Part shown: in pieces, positions 46,751 through 54,806 of the stretch
How the letters are laid out: each line of letters opens with the position of its first letter
How positions within the stretch are numbered: position 1 is the first letter of the stretch
Assembly (NCBI GenBank): GCA_018241695.1
Contig: JAFEDH010000021.1
Coordinates: 186,001 to 250,000 of the forward strand
Direction of reading: 5' to 3'
From: Pseudomonadota bacterium
GTDB lineage: Bacteria > Pseudomonadota > Gammaproteobacteria > Burkholderiales > Rhodocyclaceae
Length of the DNA stretch: 64,000 nt
Made by a program: the position numbers and the translations under genes
The notes under the pieces: model-generated
Seen by the model: the letters and a program-made list of their open reading frames with translations, nothing else
Databases searched by the model: none
What the model was told of the DNA's origin: nothing

Positions 46751-47329
46751 ATGACCGCCCCGCCCCGGGGCGCCTCCGACACCATGTCCGCAGAACACAC
46801 CACCTCCCCGGCCCGGGAACTGATCCATTCACGGCAGGTGCACTGCCGCGCCTATCGCCGCGATGACGGGCTGTGGGATATCGAGGGTGAAATGATCGAC
46901 ACCAAGACCCACGACATCCATACCTACGGCAACAAGGACGTCAAGGCCGGCGAGCCGGTACATCACATGCGGCTGATCCTGAGCCTGGACGAGAAGCTGG
47001 TGATCCGTGCCGTGCGTACGGAGTCCCTGCACTTTCCGGGCGGCGATTGCCACCAGATCCAGCCGGCCTACCAGAAGCTGGTGGGCGTCTCCATCGGGCC
47101 GGGGTTCACCCGCGTGGTGAAGGACCTGTTTCGCGGCGTGGGCGGCTGCACCCATCTTTCCGAACTCACCGGCCCCATGGCCACCACCGCCTATCAGGCC
47201 ATGTGGGACTTCATCGAGGCACGCCACCCGGAAGGTTCGTCGGGCATCGTGAATACCTGTTTTTCCTTCCGCAGCGGGGGAGAGTCGGTGCGCATCCACT
47301 GGCCGGAGAAATACACCGGACAGGGTTGA
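46751..47329 (+). CDS. DUF2889 protein
   Basis: A 192-residue cytosolic protein (181 if the ATG at 46784 is used). Core blocks: HCRAYRRDDGLWDIEGEMIDTK, split over about residues 31-53, then GVSIGPGFTRVVKDLFRG and CTHLSELTGPMATTAYQAM, which define DUF2889. Function is unknown; I recall such genes near lipid or terpenoid breakdown genes, but that is weak. It is divergent from the TonB receptor with about 280 bp between starts, and ends 19 bp before the convergent ylqF. The intergenic DNA holds the candidate receptor promoter and an A-run, nothing else recognised. Confidence 0.82.
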   Translation: MTAPPRGASDTMSAEHTTSPARELIHSRQVHCRAYRRDDGLWDIEGEMIDTKTHDIHTYGNKDVKAGEPVHHMRLILSLDEKLVIRAVRTESLHFPGGDCHQIQPAYQKLVGVSIGPGFTRVVKDLFRGVGGCTHLSELTGPMATTAYQAMWDFIEARHPEGSSGIVNTCFSFRSGGESVRIHWPEKYTGQG

Positions 47330-47348
47330 ACGTCATTCCACCCCGGGG

Positions 47349-48290
47349 TCATTCCGTCCCTTCCGCGCCGTCACCGGCAGCGGAGGCGGCGGCTCCAGGC
47401 GCGGTATCGATGGACGCGGCATCGGCGGCCAGCATGGCGGCCCGGGTTTGCGGTGATTCCAGACTGAGCGGACCCAGGGCACCCTGGCGATAGTCAGTGA
47501 GCAGGATGATCGCCGCCTTGTCCAGATCGGGTTCGCCCGCATGGCGGCCATTGCGGATCACGCAGCCGCGCTGGCGACCGATGGCCTCCAGCACGCCCGC
47601 CGCGTCCAGCTGCTCCGGATCGAGCCGGTAGCGGGTCTTGAGGACGACGGGATAGCGCTCCAGCAGAATGCCCGCGAGAAAGGTGCCGACTTCTTCCTCG
47701 ATCACCGCGTTGGTCCCCACTGCATGGCTGGCGGCCAGCATGTAGCCATCGCTGTCATGCTCGATTTTGGGCCAGAGCATGCCCGGGGTATCGGTCAGGG
47801 TCATGCGGCTGTTGAGATCCAGCCGCTGCTGGCTCTTGGTCACCGCCGGCATGTCGCCCACGGCGGCAACCTTGCGTTTCAAAAGGGCATTCATCAGCGT
47901 GGACTTGCCCACGTTGGGGATGCCCATGATCATCATGCGCAGGGGTTTGAGGGTGTCATTGCGATGCGGTGCAAGCATCTGGCACTGGGCGGTCACCCGG
48001 TTCACATCACCGGGTTTCTTGCTGGAAATGGCGATCGCCTTCACCCCCGGCTGACGGTTGTATTGGTCCAGCCAGGCCCGGGTCACGGCCGGATCGGCCA
48101 CATCGGCCTTGTTCAGCACCTTGAGGCAGGGTCGCTGCCGCTGCAGGCGCAACGCGCGGATCATGGGGTTGCTGCTGGCTTCGGGCAAACGGGCATCGAG
48201 CACCTCGATCACCACATCGATGCGCTCCATGGTCTCGGCCGCTTTCTTGCGCGCCGACGTCATGTGGCCGGGGAACCATTGGATGGGCAT
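47349..48290 (-). CDS. ylqF: Ribosome biogenesis GTPase YlqF/RbgA
   Basis: A 313-residue circularly permuted GTPase that assists late 50S assembly. The motif order is the permuted one: G4 LNKADVADP (about 57-65) comes before G1 GIPNVGKSTLMNALL (about 123-137) and G3 DTPGMLWPK. The N-terminal MPIQWFPGHMTSARK is diagnostic. Convergent with the DUF2889 gene and separate from the molybdoenzyme unit by 49 bp, with which it may share a transcript. Confidence 0.94.
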   Translation of the reverse strand: MPIQWFPGHMTSARKKAAETMERIDVVIEVLDARLPEASSNPMIRALRLQRQRPCLKVLNKADVADPAVTRAWLDQYNRQPGVKAIAISSKKPGDVNRVTAQCQMLAPHRNDTLKPLRMMIMGIPNVGKSTLMNALLKRKVAAVGDMPAVTKSQQRLDLNSRMTLTDTPGMLWPKIEHDSDGYMLAASHAVGTNAVIEEEVGTFLAGILLERYPVVLKTRYRLDPEQLDAAGVLEAIGRQRGCVIRNGRHAGEPDLDKAAIILLTDYRQGALGPLSLESPQTRAAMLAADAASIDTAPGAAASAAGDGAEGTE

Positions 48291-48339
48291 GGAGGTGTCG
48301 CGAGGGCAGAGAAACCGCCATTATCCCAGAGCCGGGACG

Positions 48340-50481
48340 TCAGGATGCGCGGCGTATATTGACCGGGACCGCCGTCATGCGCGGCATGGCGTTGATGGTC
48401 TGGCGCCCGGCCTCGATCGAGGTGAGCAGATTGCTGTTCACGCCCGCCGAAACGGTCTTTTCGTCATCGGGCAGACCGCCGAAGGCGTGGCTGATGGACA
48501 CCACGCCACGGCGCAGGGTGTCATCCGCCGCGGCCACCGCGATCAGGCGGCCATGGTTGCCGCGGATCTCGATGCGCTCTCCGGCCACCACGCCCAGCGC
48601 GGCCAGATCGTCCGGATGCAGGCTGGCCGGATTGTAGGGATGGCGGGCGCGAATGCTGGGCACGAACTGGCCGGCGGAGTTGTACATGTCACGGGTACGC
48701 CGCACGATCAGGCGATGGCTGGCGCGGCTGCCATCGGCAAGGATGTCGCAGTGATCCACCGGCTCGGCGGCATATGCACGCAACTCGCCGGCCACATCGT
48801 CCGGCAGCAGGGTGAAACGGCCTGTATGGCCTGGCTGCGGGGGCAGCGCGTACGCCTCCAGACCGGGGAAGGCCATGCCCAGCGGATGACTGCGAATTTC
48901 CGCCAGGGAAGCGGGGGAGCGGCGGGCGACGATTTCCAGCAGCCCTTCCGTGGTGGGCCGGGTGGCGAGCGGCACGCCATCGTATTCGATACGGGTGCCC
49001 ATGCGCTCGGCGATGGACCAGAACACATACCAGTCGTCCACCAGCTCGGAATCCGCCGGCACCGCCGCCACCGGCTCGGCATAGCGGGTGAAGGGTTCCG
49101 GATAGATGAAGTTCTCGTACACGAACATCGGCAGATCGGCCCGCTCGTACTGCATCCGCGGCGGAAAGATGTAGTGGGAAAGCTGGGCGGTGGCGGTCAT
49201 GAAGGGTTCGATGCTGACCAGCAGCTCCAGATCCTTGAGAGCCGCGACGACGCGGCGCTGGCCCGGTACCGAGCTGGCGATGCTGCCTCCATGATTGAAC
49301 AGGGCGCGCACCCGGCCCGGCCCTGGTTCGAGAATTTCATCGGGCAGGATGCCAGTCATCATCTCGCCGTCAAGCAGGCCGTAATCACCAATGCGGCTTT
49401 TGTAGCCATGATCCCACCAGCGCGGCGCCGGAATCACCTGGGCATGGCGCGGCCAGCGTGGCATCAGCACGCCCGGATTGGGTATGCGCTCCCCCTCCCG
49501 CAAGAACCGGCCACAAACCACGTTGATGCATTCGATCAGGTGCTCGACCAGATTGGAATGCGGACCCATATTGGCGCCGGTACCGCTAGATACCGGGCCA
49601 CGCCTGCATTCCACCGCGAACAGGCGGGCAGCGGCGCGCAACTGTTCCGGTGCGACATCGGCGCGGGCCCGGACATATTCGGGAGTACAGAAGGCAAGCG
49701 CCGCCCCGAGTGCTTCGACCTGGCTTGCATGCCGGGCGCAGAACGTCTTGTCTTCCCAGCCTTCGTCAAGAATGATTTTTAGAATACCGCCTATCACGGC
49801 CACATCCTCGCCGGGGCGGGGCTGGAGGAAAAGATCGGCATGACGGGCGGTTTCCGTTTCGCGCGGATCGATGACGATCACCTTCATGCCGCGTGCACGC
49901 GCATCGCGCAGCCGCTTGCTGGGGTTGCGGATGTCGATGCCGTTGCCGGCGATGGAAAGCAGCGGATTGCCGCCAACCACCATGAATACGTCCGCCTGGG
50001 CGAAGGGCACGCGCCCCGGTGGCCAGAGCCCGATGCGCCCGATGGCGATCCCCTTGGCGGTCTGGTCGATGGTAGCCGAGGTGAAGAACTTGGGGGAGCC
50101 CAGCGCCCGGAGCCAGGCCGGCAGCATGATCGAGGCCGCCGAGTTGATCACACCCTGCGAACCGCGGTACCCCGCCACGGCCTCGGCGCCATCGCGCGCG
50201 ACAATCGCGCTCACCTTTTCCGCCACTTCGTCGAGCGCCTGCTCCAGATCGATACGGACGAAACTGCCGTCCGGCTGGCGCTTCAGGGGATGCAGCAGGC
50301 GATGGGGAGAGTCGTGGGTTTGCGGCGCCTGCAGGCCCTTGAAGCAGGCGTAACCCAGATTCTGCGTATCGTCCCGGTCGCCACGCACCGCCACCAGCCG
50401 GTCGGCCTCATTCACCGTCAGCACCACCCCGCAGTGGGACATGCACAGCCGGCAGAAGGAACGAACTTCACGATTGGCCAT
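48340..50481 (-). CDS. Molybdopterin oxidoreductase with N-terminal 4Fe-4S site
   Basis: A 713-residue DMSO-reductase-superfamily enzyme. Cys10, Cys13, Cys17 and Cys46 (CxxCxxxC, then YACFKG) bind a 4Fe-4S cluster. bis-MGD binding blocks follow, including VGGNPLLSIAGNG, VIDPRETETARHADLFL and the C-terminal MopB_CT region SAGQFVPSIR to IRGNHG. No twin-arginine signal is present, so it is cytosolic. No obvious Cys or Sec ligand follows the cluster domain; FTSATIDQTAKG occupies that region. The start ATG at 50481 has GGAGAAGG upstream. The substrate is unknown; no FeS or membrane subunit is adjacent. It overlaps the upstream exonuclease gene by 14 bp. Confidence 0.9.
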   Translation of the reverse strand: MANREVRSFCRLCMSHCGVVLTVNEADRLVAVRGDRDDTQNLGYACFKGLQAPQTHDSPHRLLHPLKRQPDGSFVRIDLEQALDEVAEKVSAIVARDGAEAVAGYRGSQGVINSAASIMLPAWLRALGSPKFFTSATIDQTAKGIAIGRIGLWPPGRVPFAQADVFMVVGGNPLLSIAGNGIDIRNPSKRLRDARARGMKVIVIDPRETETARHADLFLQPRPGEDVAVIGGILKIILDEGWEDKTFCARHASQVEALGAALAFCTPEYVRARADVAPEQLRAAARLFAVECRRGPVSSGTGANMGPHSNLVEHLIECINVVCGRFLREGERIPNPGVLMPRWPRHAQVIPAPRWWDHGYKSRIGDYGLLDGEMMTGILPDEILEPGPGRVRALFNHGGSIASSVPGQRRVVAALKDLELLVSIEPFMTATAQLSHYIFPPRMQYERADLPMFVYENFIYPEPFTRYAEPVAAVPADSELVDDWYVFWSIAERMGTRIEYDGVPLATRPTTEGLLEIVARRSPASLAEIRSHPLGMAFPGLEAYALPPQPGHTGRFTLLPDDVAGELRAYAAEPVDHCDILADGSRASHRLIVRRTRDMYNSAGQFVPSIRARHPYNPASLHPDDLAALGVVAGERIEIRGNHGRLIAVAAADDTLRRGVVSISHAFGGLPDDEKTVSAGVNSNLLTSIEAGRQTINAMPRMTAVPVNIRRAS

Positions 50482-51163
50482 GGATTCCTTCTCCCGGCAT
50501 CGAGGGCGCAGCCATTGACCCGGTCGAATGCGCCAATGCCACCAATGCCTCCACCTGTGGCGGCGGCCGCCGGCCGGCCTCGCACCAGGCGCGATAGACC
50601 GCCAGTGCCACCCGGGCATCATTGGCCGCATAGCGTATCTGCGCTTCGCTCAGACGACTGCTGGCCCAGTTACTGGTGCCGATCTTTTTCGATTTGCTCA
50701 TGCGCTGGCCGAAGTACCACGCGACAGCGGTCTTCGCACCGACCGTGCCACGATGCCAGGCGCCGCGCAACACCTCGCCCAGGTCCAGAACGGAATGCAG
50801 GTCGATATTCCAGCGCGCATGCAGCGCATGACGATCATTGTCGAGGCCGAATCCCGCCTTCACGATGCCGGGAGCTTCAAGGACCGACCGCAACAGAACG
50901 GTTTCACTCCCCGGCCGCAGCGGAAAGAGATACACGCGCCGTGCAGCCGCCAGCTGCACCAGATGAGGACCGGTGGACGCTTCCCCCTTGCGGAAGGTGG
51001 GGCGGGATTCGGTATCGAACCCCACCACATCGGCGGTCAGCAGAGCCACACGGGCTTCGTTCCATTGATCCACCCCCGCCATCGCATCGAGGATCACCAC
51101 ATCTTCCAGCGCCACCCCGGGATCGGGGGCAAGCATGGGTGTGACTGCGGCATCGGACGTCAT
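50468..51163 (-). CDS. RNase D-like 3'-5' exonuclease (DEDDy)
   Basis: A 231-residue exonuclease domain without the HRDC domains of RNase D. DEDDy motifs are GFDTESRPTF (Exo I), KAGFGLDNDRHAL (Exo II) and YAANDARVAL (Exo III, with the Tyr). Family members trim RNA or DNA 3' ends; this small stand-alone type has unclear targets. The start ATG at 51163 overlaps the upstream tiny gene as ATGA. The open frame further upstream to 51337 overlaps that gene and is excluded. Confidence 0.87.
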   Translation of the reverse strand: MTSDAAVTPMLAPDPGVALEDVVILDAMAGVDQWNEARVALLTADVVGFDTESRPTFRKGEASTGPHLVQLAAARRVYLFPLRPGSETVLLRSVLEAPGIVKAGFGLDNDRHALHARWNIDLHSVLDLGEVLRGAWHRGTVGAKTAVAWYFGQRMSKSKKIGTSNWASSRLSEAQIRYAANDARVALAVYRAWCEAGRRPPPQVEALVALAHSTGSMAAPSMPGEGIHGQS

Positions 51164-51396
51164 GATCGCGGCCAGGACCACACCCCGGCCTGGCCCGGAG
51201 CGTCCGGCTCCTGCTGCCCGGCATCGGGTAACCGTGTGGGTGAAGGTGGAGTCTGTGGCAGGGGCGACACCGCCTCCCCGCTCCCGGAGGTAACGGTCCC
51301 GGCCGTCTCTTCCTCGACCGGCCAGGGGCGGCCACAACCTTCACAGTAACCGAACCCGTCCGGAGCACACACGCCGATGCATTCGTATTCGCTCAT
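51160..51396 (-). CDS. Tiny Cys-motif protein
   Basis: A 78-residue protein whose first 23 residues carry CIGVC and CEGCGRP (spacing C-x3-C-x7-C-x2-C), resembling the metal-binding half of DUF1289 encoded just upstream. The rest is Pro/Gly/Ser-rich and probably disordered. Both ends overlap neighbours as ATGA, a strong sign that the frame is really translated. No function known; a zinc or Fe-S ribbon is a guess. Confidence 0.6.
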   Translation of the reverse strand: MSEYECIGVCAPDGFGYCEGCGRPWPVEEETAGTVTSGSGEAVSPLPQTPPSPTRLPDAGQQEPDAPGQAGVWSWPRS

Positions 51397-51578
51397 CGCG
51401 CCGCATCCCCGGCAGTCTGCCGGCGCTGGTCCGCAGCCTCGCGGATTGCCCGGCGCACTGCTTCGTCCGCCATGCACCAGCAGGCGATTTCATCCAGCGT
51501 CCGATAGCAGCCGGTGCACAGGCCACTGTCCGGGTCGAGCTCGCAGATTCCGCAACAGGGGGATGTAACCTGCGGCAT
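51393..51578 (-). CDS. DUF1289 protein
   Basis: A 61-residue Cys-rich protein with the family pattern C-x2-C-x8-C-x2-C: CCGICELDPDSGLCTGC, then YRTLDEIACW. DUF1289 proteins occur widely in proteobacteria; some are thought to bind Fe-S or zinc, but I know of no firm function. The ATG at 51578 shares its last base with the upstream stop (TGATG). Confidence 0.85.
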   Translation of the reverse strand: MPQVTSPCCGICELDPDSGLCTGCYRTLDEIACWCMADEAVRRAIREAADQRRQTAGDAAR

Positions 51579-52180
51579 CAAAAGCCGCCCTGCTGCAGCC
51601 ATCTCTCGATTTGCGCGAAGCGGTCCGTGCCGAAGAAGGGTTCGCCATCCACGAATATGAAGGGTGCGCCATAGACTCCGCGCGCCACTGCCGTATCCGT
51701 TTCCTGGCGCAAGCGTTCCTTCAGGGCCGGATCTTCCAGGGCTGCTGCCGCCGCCGTCGCCGCATGCCCCTGCTCCCCGGCCACGGCCAGCACCACCTCG
51801 GGATCACCAATATTTCGGCTGTGGACAAAAAAGGCACGGAACAGGCCCTGCGCCAGGCACCGGGCCGCCACCGGGTCCTGTTGCTCCAGCCAGTAGTAAG
51901 CGCGTGCCGCCGCCTGCGTCGCCACCGGGAACGGTGTCGGCCAGTGAAACGGCACGTCCAGGAAGCGGGCCGTGCGGAAAACATCGATTTTTGCGTAATC
52001 GCCCTTGAGCGGCTGATCCACCAGCGGGCGCGAACCGGTGGCACGAAACACGATACCCAGCAGAATGGGTTTCCAGACCACCACGCGGCCATGACGCTCG
52101 GCCATCGCATCGATGCACTCGCTGGCCAGATAGGCGTAGGGCGAGGAAAAATCAAAATAGAACTCGATGGGGCTGGGCAT
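51578..52180 (-). CDS. 2-hydroxychromene-2-carboxylate isomerase-like DsbA-fold protein
   Basis: A 200-residue glutathione-dependent kappa-class GST relative. IEFYFDFSSPYAYLASE at the start carries the Ser that activates glutathione; VYGAPFIFVDGEPFFGTDR contains the cis-Pro and C-terminal motif. Such isomerases act in naphthalene and other aromatic pathways but many have unknown substrates. First gene of a five-gene coupled unit (isomerase, DUF1289, Cys protein, exonuclease, molybdoenzyme). Start ATG at 52180. Confidence 0.87.
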   Translation of the reverse strand: MPSPIEFYFDFSSPYAYLASECIDAMAERHGRVVVWKPILLGIVFRATGSRPLVDQPLKGDYAKIDVFRTARFLDVPFHWPTPFPVATQAAARAYYWLEQQDPVAARCLAQGLFRAFFVHSRNIGDPEVVLAVAGEQGHAATAAAAALEDPALKERLRQETDTAVARGVYGAPFIFVDGEPFFGTDRFAQIERWLQQGGF

Positions 52181-52275
52181 GGCGGCAGGGAACAGGCGAT
52201 GAGGGAAACATGGTTGCTCACTTGGCCCCGGCTGTCCAGCCCCGGCAAGGATCACTGCCCCGGAAAGGAAGAATA

Positions 52276-52317
52276 TTGTTTGTGCACTGCACCATTTTAA
52301 TTTTATTCCTATACAAT
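52276..52317 (+). promoter_or_regulatory. Candidate phaC promoter and operator
   Basis: AT-rich leader before phaC. It holds an 11 bp palindrome GTGCA-C-TGCAC (52282-52292) and a -10-like TATACA (52310-52315). No good -35 is seen at the right distance. TGC-rich palindromes are known binding sites for the PHA repressor PhaR, so this could be its operator (inference). Confidence 0.35.
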
Positions 52318-52351
52318 GTCAGTCCTACCCGCCCTGTCAGGAGTGATGCCC

Positions 52352-54166
52352 ATGTCTGCACCGGAAGCCAAGCCGCAACTTTCCGACCCCAAGGAAATTG
52401 CCAGTATCTACGCCCAGGTTTCGGAACGGGCCGCGAAGCTCCTCAAGGACCAGATGAAGCAACAGCTGTCCCAGGGCCTGCATGCACCCTCCGATGAACT
52501 CGGCATCGCCCATGCCTTCATGGAAATGGCCGCCAAGATGCTGGCCAATCCCTACAAGCTGGCCCAGACCCAGATGGAACTGGTGTGGGACTACATGCAG
52601 CTGTGGCAACACTCCATGCTGCGCATGGCTGGCATGCACGCGCCGCCGGTCGCCGAACCGGCGCGCAGCGACAACCGGTTCAAGGATGCCCAGTGGCAGG
52701 AAAATTTCCTTTTCGATTTCATCAAGCAGTCCTACCTGATCGCCTCCCGCCGCATCAACGATGCGGTGGGCGAAGTCGAAGGACTGGATACCAACTCCCG
52801 CAAGAAGGTGGACTTCTTCACCCGCCAGTTCACCGATGCGCTGGCCCCCACCAACTTCGCGCTGACCAACCCCCTGGTGCTGCGCGAAATCGTCAGCACC
52901 AAGGGTGAGAACCTGCTCAAGGGCCTCAATAACCTGCTGCGCGACCTGGAAGCCGGCAATGGCCAGTTGCGGGTCAAGATGACCGATTACGAAGCCTTCG
53001 AGCTGGGCAAGAATGTCGCCACCTCCCAGGGCAAGGTGGTGTTCCAGAACGATCTGATCCAGCTGCTGCAGTTCAATCCAAGCACCAAGGAACAGCACAA
53101 GCGGCCCCTCCTGATCATGCCGCCCTGGATCAACAAGTACTACATCCTCGATCTGCGCGAGAAAAATTCCTTCATCAAGTACGCCACCGACCAGGGCCAC
53201 ACGGTGTTCTGCATTTCGTGGGTGAACCCCGATGCCAGACTGGCGCAAAAGAGCTTCGATGACTACCTCACCGAGGGTGCCCTCGCCGCCATCGACGCCG
53301 TATGCCGGCAGACCGGCGAAAAGGAAATCAATACCATCGGCTACTGCCTGGGCGGCACCCTGCTGGCGGCAACCCAGGCCTATATGGCAGCGAAGAAAGA
53401 CAAGCGCGTTGCTTCCGCCACCTATTTCGTCTGCCTGCTCGATTTCTCCGTCCCCGGCGATCTGGGCGTTTTCATCGACGAGGAGCAGATCACCAGCCTG
53501 GAAAAACGCATGCAGGAGCGTGGCTTCCTCGAAGGTTCGGAAATGGGGACCACCTTCAACATGCTGCGTTCCAATGATCTGGTCTGGTCCTTCGTGGTGA
53601 ACAACTACCTGATGGGCAAGGAGCCCTTCCCGTTCGACCTGCTCTACTGGAATTCCGATTCCACCCGCATGCCCTTCAAGATGCACAGCTTCTACCTGCG
53701 CAACATGTATCTGAAGAACCTGCTGCGGGTTCCCGGCGCCATCACTCTCGACGGTGTGCCGATCGATCTCTCTCTGGTGAAGGCGCCTTCCTACTTCATC
53801 TCCACGGTGGAAGATCACATCGCCCCCTGGAAGGGCACCTATCTGGGCGCCACCGCCCTGGGCAGCCCGGTGCGTTTCGTCCTCGGCGGCTCCGGCCATA
53901 TCGCCGGCATCGTCAATCCACCCTCGGCCAACAAATACGGCTACTGGACCAACGCGAAGGCCAAGACCCTGCCGGCCACCCCAGAGGAATGGCATCACGA
54001 TGCCAAACACCACGAAGGCTCCTGGTGGAACGACTGGACCCAGTGGATCGAAACTCTCAATGGCGGTGAAATGGTCCCGGCACGCGATCCGGCCAAGGGC
54101 AAGCTCAAGGCACTGGAAGATGCCCCGGGCAGTTTCGTCAAGAACCGCCTCGACAAACCTGCTTGA
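52352..54166 (+). CDS. phaC: Class I poly(3-hydroxyalkanoate) synthase
   Basis: A 604-residue synthase that polymerises (R)-3-hydroxyacyl-CoA on the surface of PHA granules. The lipase-like box is GYCLGG with Cys332 as nucleophile; the other triad members are Asp488 in VEDHIAPW and His516 in GSGHIAG. Length and the single-subunit form match class I. The start ATG at 52352 is 8 bp after AGGAG; the ATG at 52346 is too close to it. It is not followed by phaA or phaB but by a PIN-domain gene 5 bp downstream. Confidence 0.96.
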   Translation: MSAPEAKPQLSDPKEIASIYAQVSERAAKLLKDQMKQQLSQGLHAPSDELGIAHAFMEMAAKMLANPYKLAQTQMELVWDYMQLWQHSMLRMAGMHAPPVAEPARSDNRFKDAQWQENFLFDFIKQSYLIASRRINDAVGEVEGLDTNSRKKVDFFTRQFTDALAPTNFALTNPLVLREIVSTKGENLLKGLNNLLRDLEAGNGQLRVKMTDYEAFELGKNVATSQGKVVFQNDLIQLLQFNPSTKEQHKRPLLIMPPWINKYYILDLREKNSFIKYATDQGHTVFCISWVNPDARLAQKSFDDYLTEGALAAIDAVCRQTGEKEINTIGYCLGGTLLAATQAYMAAKKDKRVASATYFVCLLDFSVPGDLGVFIDEEQITSLEKRMQERGFLEGSEMGTTFNMLRSNDLVWSFVVNNYLMGKEPFPFDLLYWNSDSTRMPFKMHSFYLRNMYLKNLLRVPGAITLDGVPIDLSLVKAPSYFISTVEDHIAPWKGTYLGATALGSPVRFVLGGSGHIAGIVNPPSANKYGYWTNAKAKTLPATPEEWHHDAKHHEGSWWNDWTQWIETLNGGEMVPARDPAKGKLKALEDAPGSFVKNRLDKPA

Positions 54167-54171
54167 CTCCG

Positions 54172-54615
54172 ATGGTGACGCAGCGCGTGGTGTTCGACAC
54201 CAACGTGCTGCTCTCCCTCTGGGCCTTTGCCGACAGCCGGTACGCACCCCTGCGCGGTGAAGTCGAAGCGGGGCGCTGGACGGCCCTGACGCGGACCGAC
54301 TGTCTGGCGGAGTTCCGCCGGGTTCTGGGCTATCCCCGTTTCCGGCTGTCCGATGCCCGCCAGGAAGCACTTTGGGCCGATTACGCCGCCGCGTCGATTT
54401 GCGTTACGGCGGCGGTCGACGCCCCGCCCCTGCCCCGTTGCCAGGATCGCGACGATCAGAAATTTCTCGAAGTTGCTCGCGATGGCCAGGCGCATTGTTT
54501 GGTCACGGGCGACAAACTGTTGCTCAAGCTGGCCCGGCGCCAGAAAATGCAGCACCTGTTCCGCATCATCACGCCGGATGTGGCCCTGGCGGAACTGCAG
54601 GCACACTGCGGCTGA
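54172..54615 (+). CDS. PIN-domain protein, TIGR00305-type putative toxin
   Basis: A 147-residue PIN nuclease-fold protein. Acidic residues are placed as in PIN domains: VVFDTNVLLS (Asp9), CQDRDDQKFLEVA and LVTGDKLLL. The TIGR00305 family is labelled a putative toxin, but many members have no antitoxin. Here no antitoxin gene is upstream or downstream, and the gene starts 5 bp after the phaC stop, so it is probably co-transcribed with phaC. It may act as a single-strand RNase; targets unknown. Confidence 0.82.
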   Translation: MVTQRVVFDTNVLLSLWAFADSRYAPLRGEVEAGRWTALTRTDCLAEFRRVLGYPRFRLSDARQEALWADYAAASICVTAAVDAPPLPRCQDRDDQKFLEVARDGQAHCLVTGDKLLLKLARRQKMQHLFRIITPDVALAELQAHCG

Positions 54616-54806
54616 ACCGCCTCCCTCCGCCAATCCTCCGCCACACTCCTTTCACACACAACTGCCCCTGCCAGCATCGGGATACCATCGCCCATGGTTA
54701 TCCCCCGTGCAGGGTATCCGTCACGCACCAGCAGAACCACGCCGCACAGGTAATGTAACCTTCACGGATTCGACAACCCTTTTCAGGAGCCCCGGGAGCT
54801 TTCACC

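Noticed and set aside
52337..54370. 677-codon minus-strand open frame opposite phaC and the PIN gene
   Set aside because: Antisense shadow of phaC, whose catalytic motifs are intact on the plus strand.
54172..54615. A type II toxin-antitoxin system
   Set aside because: Only the PIN partner is present; no small antitoxin frame with a start signal is adjacent.
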